Assembly: GCA_007922225.1 (NCBI GenBank)
Contig: ML679970.1
Location: 42,400,728 to 42,464,727, forward strand
Source of the DNA: Emydura subglobosa
Taxonomy: Eukaryota; Chordata; Testudines; Chelidae
Length of the DNA stretch: 64,000 nt
Direction of reading: 5' to 3'
Shown here: one piece after another, positions 57,576 to 64,000 of the stretch
Layout: every line of letters starts with the position of its first letter
Numbering within the stretch: the first letter of the stretch is position 1
Translations under genes and position numbers: made by a program
The notes under the pieces: model-generated
Databases searched by the model: none
Told to the model about the DNA's origin: nothing
What the model saw: only the letters and a program-made list of their open reading frames with translations

Positions 57576-59565
57576 CTCTCTATTATAGGTAGGTTGAGGA
57601 GGGGGAGATAACCTTTGAGTTCATCCATGTAGTATGAAAATCACCAAATAAGCCCACACAGGTAGCAGGCAGTCTCTGTCTATACACATACAGGTGGCGC
57701 ACTTTGGATCAGGCAGTGGAGATAGATACCAGGGACACTTTGGTGGCACCGTCACACTGTGTAGAGTGAATGAAAGTGTCTACCTCAGGGCAGACTGTCA
57801 AAAACAGGGCAGACACCCCAAACTAGTGCTGTGTTCTATAATTAGATATCACCAAACCAATAGCAAAAGTGAACTCCTGGATCACTATAACAGTCTTACT
57901 GTGGAGTCACAGAGAGTCCCCATAGACTCCCCAGTCTATCTTGCCACCCAGATAAACTGGACTTAGTGATAAATGGTCCCTTACACCAAAAATCACACCG
58001 CATTCAGGGGGAGGGTCTCCATGCCCAGGCTTCAGACCAAGCTCTAATGGCTACACAGCAGTGATTAGCCCTGCAGCCCAAGCCTGGGAGCCCAAGTCAG
58101 CTGACCCAAGCCAACTGTGACCATGCTGCAGGTCTTTTATTCCATCATGGCTCTGTGCGGCTGGAAAGTGAACATTCAGTGACATTGCTATGTGTTGGGA
58201 CAAAGAGCGTTGCTTCTAGGGTGGGTGGAACATTTTCCGTCAAAAAATTTTCTACGGAAAACTGGTGGGGGAGTTGATGAAATGAAAATGTTTGCAGAAA
58301 GTGTCTGCTTTTCTTGAATATTTTCAGTATTTATTATTATTATTAGAAAACCATCCCCCACCCCTTTTTTGTTTGTTTTTCTTTTTAGCTGCAATTTTTC
58401 TGATTTGTGTCAGCTTTCTGCCAACATTTTTTGGTTTTCAGGTATTTCGATTAAATGTTTTCAGAATTTCCCACAGAAAAACTCCAAACTTTTTCTGACC
58501 AGCTGTAGATATTTCATCAGAAGTAGCTGATGAGGTACATAAGAAAAAAACATCTGACTGTGAGCAGTGGTAACCAACAACATGTCTCCTTCCCGTGCTG
58601 TGACAGTGCTTCCTTGGGAATGACATCTGTGAAACCCCGCATATGATGTTCACGAGAAAGGTTCCTGCCTGTGCCAAAACACAATGTCTCCTAGGCATTA
58701 TTCCAGGACTGTAACTATTCAGACAATGTGCAGAAGTCCTTTTATTACTATTAACATTGGCTAAGAAATACATCCTGATTGTGTGGACTGTTAAAGATAA
58801 GCCCAGCTAGCTGTCTTGAACAAATCTAGTTAAAGAACACTTTATCACAGAGTAAATTATATTGTGGGACTGGAATCGATTCAAATGAAAATGAACAACT
58901 TCTTTATCAATGAAAAATAGACTTACATCTTCTGTACAGTTGTATATCAGAGTCAAATGAGCAATTGTATTGTGATTGCTGCCTCAGCGGCTTCTTGAAA
59001 ATATATTGATTTTCAAATACTGAATTCCTAGCACCAGTAAGACGAACAAGATATCACAGGCTGCAGCCTGCATGTGTGGAGGTTGCTGGGTGAGTGACTT
59101 TGGGGTGTTGTGAGCAGCGCTGACTGATGGATGGATTTTTCCGTTGCTGGCAATTCTAGAAATGGGGGGGATTGCTCTGGGTCAAACCTAAAACACATTT
59201 TTTGAAATTTTTGGTGAATCAAAAACTTTGTTTCAGGTCAATCAAAAATTTTTGTTTCTGCAAAATCCAATCCATTCATATAGATTTTGACAATATTTAA
59301 ACATTTTTTATTTAAAAAAATGAAATTAAAGGAAATTTTAAGAGAAAAATTCATTTTGCTCTGAATAAATCAAAATCTTTCATTTGCTCTTGTGGGAGGC
59401 AGGAGAAGCAAAACCCCATGTTGTGTGCAGAAGCTGTGATTGTGGGAGGCCCTGGCACAGCTGCGCAAAGCAGAGATGTGGCTTCTCCAGAATCTCCATG
59501 TTGCATGGCTGACTCCATTCTGCAAGGGCCATCACAGTCTGGCCCAGAATGACCTCCAGCAGTCA
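57576..59565. other. Unassigned DNA with A/T-rich dispersed-repeat-like text
   Basis: Stretches such as 'ccgtcaaaaaattttctacg' (58238-58257) and 'aatcaaaaatttttgtttct' (59240-59259) look like a known style of vertebrate low-complexity dispersed repeat. No gene is supported. Confidence 0.4.
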
Positions 59566-59728
59566 GGTTTGGGCCCTCATCCACACTAGGAGCAAACCTG
59601 AATTCATGCCATCCGTAGTCGAGCTGCCATATCTACCTTCAACATTTCAAGTGTTTGTGTTTGTTTATAGATGTTCCCACCTAGAAAACAGTACGCCTAG
59701 TTAAGTAAGTGTGGATAGGTCTACAGTC
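59566..59728. mobile_element. Short inverted-repeat element (MITE-like), weak
   Basis: The left 'gggccctcatccacactagg' and the right 'taagtgtggataggtctac' are imperfect inverted copies about 160 bp apart. No target duplication was seen. Confidence 0.3.
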
Positions 59729-60711
59729 CTTCTGAAACAGTAGCACAGAGTGCTTGCTTACTTCACTTGCCATTTAGTTCATTTGCCTTTATAAGATTCC
59801 TTTTGATCATCTGTGCCCATTGCTAAAAAGAATCCATGTAATCCGGTGCAATCTCCGTTATGCTGTATCGTGGTAGAATATCTAGCCAGTCAAGGAGTTT
59901 GAATGTAATCTTGCATAAGCTAGTGCCTGAATCCCCACGGGCTCATTTGTGGCTCTTCAGCCCTACTTCCACATCTGGGGCACAGCAGAGGTATGTATCC
60001 CAATAGGAATTCCAGGGGGTCCTGTGCCTGACGCAGGCCCAGTGCCTCCTAGGGTCTGGGAAAGTTGTGTTGCACCATCCTTTCCACTGATGCTACATCT
60101 GCTCTTCTCTACAAGGTGCTAGCTCTGTTGGCCATTGAGGCTGTGCATAGGGAGGTAAGATGTCATGGGCTTCAGCTTCATGGAATTCTTGCACTCCATG
60201 GGCATAAGTACTTGGCTTGCGGCCCTGGGGACAGACTTTCCTGCACAATGGAGTCCCAAGTGGGCCATTCGTAATCAGCTGGGTATTAAGCTTGTCAGTG
60301 CTCCGGGCAGTTTATTAAATGGATGAGGTTAGTAGGCCCATGTATTTGTAGGATTTTTCACTAGAATTAATACATATAATCTTCTCAGTTGCTTCTTCCA
60401 GGCAGGACCTTGAAAACAAAGCAGCTAGTTCCACATGCCCATATTTCTGTAGGATACTTTATATTGTGACATCGAACTATATTCACAAGTGATTTAACCA
60501 CTGCATTGCTGATTCTGTCACCAAGTATGTGCACAACAGAGCTAATGGAATTTGACAATCCAGGAAATCTCTTTTCACATTGGCCAGCTCAGCTGTTTTC
60601 CAAGTATTTAGGGCACATGTTTTCTGGTACTTGCTGTGTGTTTTTCCTACTGGCAGTTGGGTCAGTGATAGCATTTTGCAATTTTTATATTTATCTGCAC
60701 CTTCATAGAAG
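59729..60711. other. Unassigned DNA
   Basis: No supported gene or repeat was found. Confidence 0.5.
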
Positions 60712-61425
60712 AATCGTAGAATCCTAGAACATTAGGTTTGGAAGGGACCTCAGGAGGTATCTAGTCCAACCCGCTGCTCAAAGCAGGACCAACCCCAACT
60801 AAATCATCCCAGCCAGGGCTTTGTCAAGCCAGGCCTTAAAAATCTAAGGATGGAGATTCCACCACCTCCCTAGGTAACCCATTCCAGTGCTTCAGCACCC
60901 TCCTAGTGAAAATTTTTTCCTAATATCCAACCTAGACTTCCCCCACTGCAACTTGAGACCATTGCTTCTTGTTCTGTCATCTACTACCATTGAGAACAGC
61001 CTAGCTCCATCTTCCCTGGAACACCCCTTCCGGTAGTTGAAGGCTGCTATCATATCCCTCCTCACTCTTCTCTTCTGTTCTGCAGACTAAACAAGCCCAG
61101 TTCCCTCAGTTTCTCCTTATAAGTCATGTGCCCCAGCCCACTGATCATTTTTGTTGCCTTCCTCTGGACTTTCCCAAATTTGTCCACATCCTTTCTGTAG
61201 TGGGGGGCCCAAACCTGGACACAATACTCCAAGTGTGGTCTCACCTGTGTCGAACAGAGGGAAATAATCACTTCCCTCAATCTGCTGGCAATGCTCCTAC
61301 TAATGCAGCCCAGTATGCCATTAGCCTTCTTGGCAATAAGGGCACACTGTTGACTCATATCCAGCTTCTTGTCCACTGTAACCCCCCAGGTCCCTTTTTT
61401 TTGAATCCACAGGTCCTTCATCTTT
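60712..61425 (-). mobile_element. CR1 LINE 3' part
   Basis: The 3' end is at the left, with 'agaatcgtagaatcctagaa' (60709-60728, terminal short repeats in reverse), then 'ggtttggaagggacctcagg'. ORF2 sequence extends to about 61421, where the copy is truncated. Confidence 0.9.
61062..61421 (-). pseudogene. CR1 ORF2 C-terminal region (about 119-codon frame)
   Basis: The minus frame encodes [28 protein letters not shown] and Leu-Arg-Glu-Leu-Gly-Leu-Phe-Ser-Leu. It is closely similar to the copy at 51538-51834, sharing Val-Gln-Val-Trp where other copies here have Gln-Phe-Trp, so the two probably belong to the same subfamily. No palm domain is present. Confidence 0.85.
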
Positions 61426-62319
61426 TAAAGTGCTCTGTTCAGTTGCTCCCACTAATATTTCTGCTGTTAACTTTTTCACTCTTCATGTCCCTTCATCTTT
61501 TCCTCCCTGCATGTCCCTCTTCACGCCTGCAGAGCAAGGCCAACATCAGAAGGCACCTTTCAGAATATTTCATGGTAAATTTCTTTCCTGATTTGCAGCT
61601 ACAGAGCAGCCTTCTCAAGATAGGGCACTACAGATCCAGAACGGATGTACAGCATCCTGTGACCCTCCCAGTATCTCCTTCTTTCCAGCAGGTTCTTCAT
61701 CTGCAGGCTATAAATTATCTCAACAGTTCTGTAAATATAGTATTATATAAATAAGGAAATATATCAACTCACCCCAGTTCTTAGAGCAGCCGTTGTTATT
61801 ATGCGCAAAACAAAGCAAGTTACTTACCATTAGCTGTATTTTACCATCCCTGTGAACAGTAAATCTTCTTAATTCTTTATCCGTTTTTGTTCAGTCTTTA
61901 GGGCCAGTCGGTTTAGTTCTTTCTTGAGGATAAAAAAAGGCAGTAAAGCTTAGCAAAGAGAAAAAAGCATTTTCAGTATCAGAGCCTTCCTGTCCCTCCT
62001 TGTCTTCTCACTCCTTTGTGGCACTTTCTTCTTTCCCTTCCCCCCTCCTAACTTTGGATACCCACCAAAGGAAAATGGTGTATCTTCCTCCTCGAAGTCA
62101 TATTTAGCAGGCCATTCTGAAGCCTTTGTATTATCATCCTGAATCTCAGGGAACAGAAAATGCAATTGTCCCCCTAGGAGGCCCTGATATTGTTCTTTGT
62201 TCTTGTCCTAGTTCTCTTTTGCTTTCAAAACTGATATAATTTCTCCCACTTTTCTTCCTAAAAATGCTCAGTCTATTTAGTTCGTCCAAGGGAAGGGCAC
62301 TTTATCAGTCTATAAGTAC
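61426..62319. other. Unassigned DNA
   Basis: A minus-strand frame at 61950-62165 encodes a charged peptide with Asp-Phe-Glu-Glu-Glu-Asp followed by a Gly/Lys-rich stretch. It has no recognisable domain and no good start codon context. Nothing else was identified. Confidence 0.4.
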
Positions 62320-62690
62320 CTACAGAAGGAAGAGATTTCTGATAGTAGAAAGGTCTTTACTCTAGCAGAAAAATGCATAATGGGAGCCAATGGTTGGACA
62401 TTGAAAATAGACAAACTCACACTACAAATAAAGCACAAATTTTCAGCAGTGAGTGTAATTAAACATTGTACCAGCCCACCTGTGGATGAATTGGGTTTTC
62501 CATCACTTGGAGTCTTTAAATTAAGATTGGATGTCTTTTTAAAAGATACTCTGTAGCTCAAACAGGTGTTATGGGCTTGACGCAGAAGTTACTGGATAAG
62601 GGTCTCTGGCTTGTGTTATACAGGAGATCAGACAAGAGGATCAGAATGGCCCTGTCTGGCCTTAAATGTATTATCTTTTGTAAGAGGTAA
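62320..62690 (+). mobile_element. Old CR1/L3-like LINE 3' tail
   Basis: 'attgaaaatagacaaactca', 'catcacttggagtctttaaa' and 'acaggagatcagacaagagg' match the family at 48205-48520 and 53905-54180. Confidence 0.65.
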
Positions 62691-63009
62691 AGCAGAGATG
62701 GGCTGGTATGTGACCCTCATAGCCATTCTGGGGGAGAGGCCTGGATTCTGAGACTGTATTTAGTTTATTCATAGACATGATTTCTAATAATATTTGAAAC
62801 AGGACTGCGTTAATATGCTTTCGATACTCTTTAGTTCATGCCAGCAAGGTCCACATCAGGCAGTTAGAGTGCCATATGTTAAAGCACTCTACAGCTCACA
62901 CTCCCTAGACCAGCTGCGGTGCTGTGTAGACAAGTCCTAACAAGGCCCCTAAATTGCAGACTTTGGTGACAAAAGATAAACAAATGCCCTCAATCAGAGG
63001 CTAATATAA
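62691..63009. other. Unassigned spacer with a possible transposon terminus
   Basis: 'ctgtgtagacaagtcct' (62921-62937) resembles the outer end of Harbinger-like elements on minus. No partner was found. Confidence 0.3.
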
Positions 63010-63762
63010 TCTCCACTGTCTTCTCTGCTTGCTCTTCTTAGGCCATGTAGCCGGGAGGGGTGGTCCCCCTCTGAGGAGGACCCAGAGAGGGAGACAGACC
63101 CACCCTGGCTGACAGAGGCCTGCCCCAGGGAGAGCCCTGACCAGAAGCAAGGGGGCGGGTCTAGGCCTTTAAAGGCCCCAGTGGCCCCACCTGACCGGAA
63201 GCAGGGGGGCGGAGCTAGGCCTTTAAGAGCCCGGCCGGTGAGCTCAGTTGGAGGGAGGCGGCTGAAGGGGAAGGACGCGTCTCCTCCGGAGCTCCTAGCC
63301 AAGGCCGGGCCGGGGAGCCGGGCTGAGAGGGAGTGGCCGGCCTTAAACCCAGCCTGGGGATTGACCGAGGCCTCCCCCAAGTACCCTACGGCCTGGGAGT
63401 TGGAGGGACCACCAGAGGCCCCCACGACCTGGGAGCCGGAAGAAGGCCCGTTGGGGCTTCCCGAGGACTACGAGCCTGAGGAGAACCCCCCGGAAACACC
63501 CGGGGCCTGGGAGCCGGAGGCGGATCTGCCAGAGCAGTGCCGAGCCTGGGACCCTGAGGACCTACCGGCCCTGCCCGAGGCCTGGGGACCGCAGGACCTG
63601 GAGGAGCTACACTTCGAGGATGAGCCCATGGAACTCCCTGAGCTGCCGCCCGTGGACGAGGAGGGCCTAGCAGGTCTACCGAACCTCAGCAACCCAGAGG
63701 AGGCAGGTACCGGGGGTTTCGGGGAGGAAGAGGCCCAGGGATCGCCACATGTTAGTGGCTGA
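63010..63762 (+). CDS. Acidic Pro/Glu/Leu-rich hypothetical protein of the GC-rich repeat family
   Basis: The frame is open from after a TAA at 63007-63009 to a TGA at 63760-63762, about 250 codons. There is no ATG early in the frame; the first plausible internal start would be a GTG (63181) or an in-frame ATG much later (Met at about 63628). The N-terminal part repeats Lys-Gln-Gly-Gly-Gly-x-Arg-Pro-Leu twice. The rest is acidic with Trp-Glu-Pro-Glu and Leu-Glu-Glu-Leu units, then Leu-Pro-Pro-Val-Asp and Asn-Pro-Glu-Glu-Ala-Gly-Thr-Gly. The end matches the copy B frame. No domain is recognised. Opposite-strand frames are also open because of high GC, so coding status is uncertain. A spliced start using the acceptor-like site near 63040 is possible. 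Confidence 0.4.
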   Translation, partial: SPLSSLLALLRPCSREGWSPSEEDPERETDPPWLTEACPRESPDQKQGGGSRPLKAPVAPPDRKQGGGARPLRARPVSSVGGRRLKGKDASPPELLAKAGPGSRAEREWPALNPAWGLTEASPKYPTAWELEGPPEAPTTWEPEEGPLGLPEDYEPEENPPETPGAWEPEADLPEQCRAWDPEDLPALPEAWGPQDLEELHFEDEPMELPELPPVDEEGLAGLPNLSNPEEAGTGGFGEEEAQGSPHVSG

Positions 63763-64000
63763 GTCAGGGGCAACCTGGGCGGCGTGTTGCGGCCGGAGCC
63801 CCGCCGACCCAGTGGCAAACACTGTTGCCACTGCCAGGGCCCTGGGCTGGGACGCAGTGGAGACGGGCGGGCCTGCGTCCTCCTCCCCCCTTCCCTATCC
63901 TCCGTGAGGAAGCCTTCCCCGCCGTGCCGTTCCAGAGAGCGGCTTGCTCACCTGCCAGCCCTGCGTGAGGGCCTGGCTTCAGACTGCTGCCTCGCCAGCC
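63010..64000 (+). mobile_element. GC-rich acidic-ORF repeat family, copy C (cut by window edge)
   Basis: The copy contains two tandem GC-box plus TTTAA-type units (63136-63178 and 63188-63228), an acidic ORF to 63762, then the block shared with copies A and B ('ggcgtgttgcggccggagcc', 'gggctgggacgcagtggaga'), and the start of a tandem region ('ctgccagccctgcgtgaggg'). It begins after a pyrimidine-rich tract ending in 'cttcttag', a splice-acceptor-like junction. Confidence 0.6.

Noticed and set aside
61950..62165. Minus-strand acidic/Lys-rich peptide
   Set aside because: Only 71 codons, a non-ATG start, no domain and no repeated copy in the window. Kept as unassigned.
62994..63425. 143-codon minus frame opposite the acidic ORF
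   Set aside because: A shadow of the GC-rich plus frame. The plus frame is preferred because its C-terminal pattern recurs in copy B.
1..64000. CRISPR arrays, bacterial operons or viral genomes
   Set aside because: No spaced short palindromic repeats, ribosome-binding-site-led gene runs or intact viral genes. The content is vertebrate repeats.

Overview
The window looks like intergenic or intronic DNA from a turtle (Testudines). This is an inference from repeat content, because no host gene or conserved exon could be supported. Young-looking CR1 LINE 3' ends, some finishing in short ATTCTATGAT-type repeats, occur on both strands. One CR1 copy has the tail known from turtle CR1 (PsCR1-like). 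DIRS-type tyrosine-recombinase retrotransposons, a Penelope-like element, a two-gene Harbinger transposon and ancient amniote SINE fragments accompany them. This mix is familiar from turtle genomes. There are no bacterial genes, operons, CRISPR arrays, rRNAs or intact tRNAs.

Layout. 1-4715 holds CR1 copies and a hAT-like fragment. 4716-19332 is mostly unassigned DNA with a tRNA-derived SINE, MIR-like fragments and an LTR-like block (13226-14180). 19333-24761 is a structurally complete Harbinger/PIF element with TTA target duplications, a broken DDE transposase on + and a broken Myb/SANT-like gene on -. Two LTRs are nested inside it (21144-23381, and within that 22143-23186). 26566-27290 is CR1. 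29020-33850 is a decayed DIRS element (gag with a Cys/His cluster, RT/RNase H, tyrosine recombinase) interrupted by a GC-rich repeat. 36112-38015 is two CR1 copies on -. 38885-39930 is a Penelope-like element with a GIY-YIG endonuclease and a hammerhead-like hairpin. 41437-42790 is a GC-rich repeat with an acidic ORF and a 77-bp minisatellite. 43958-45044 is a solo LTR inside a LINE. 50885-54180 holds CR1 and older LINE remnants. 54495-56600 is a second DIRS gag region. 60712-61425 is CR1. 63010-64000 is a third copy of the GC-rich acidic-ORF family, cut by the window edge.

Nothing works together as a host pathway. The content is a layered record of transposition. Clear insertion orders can be read: Harbinger, then outer LTR, then inner LTR; LINE then LTR; DIRS then GC-rich family. 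The least explained component is the GC-rich family at 30438-30900, 41437-42790 and 63010-64000. Its copies share a 3' block, and two share an acidic Leu-Glu-Glu-Leu-Pro-type reading frame. It is the best candidate here for an undescribed element.
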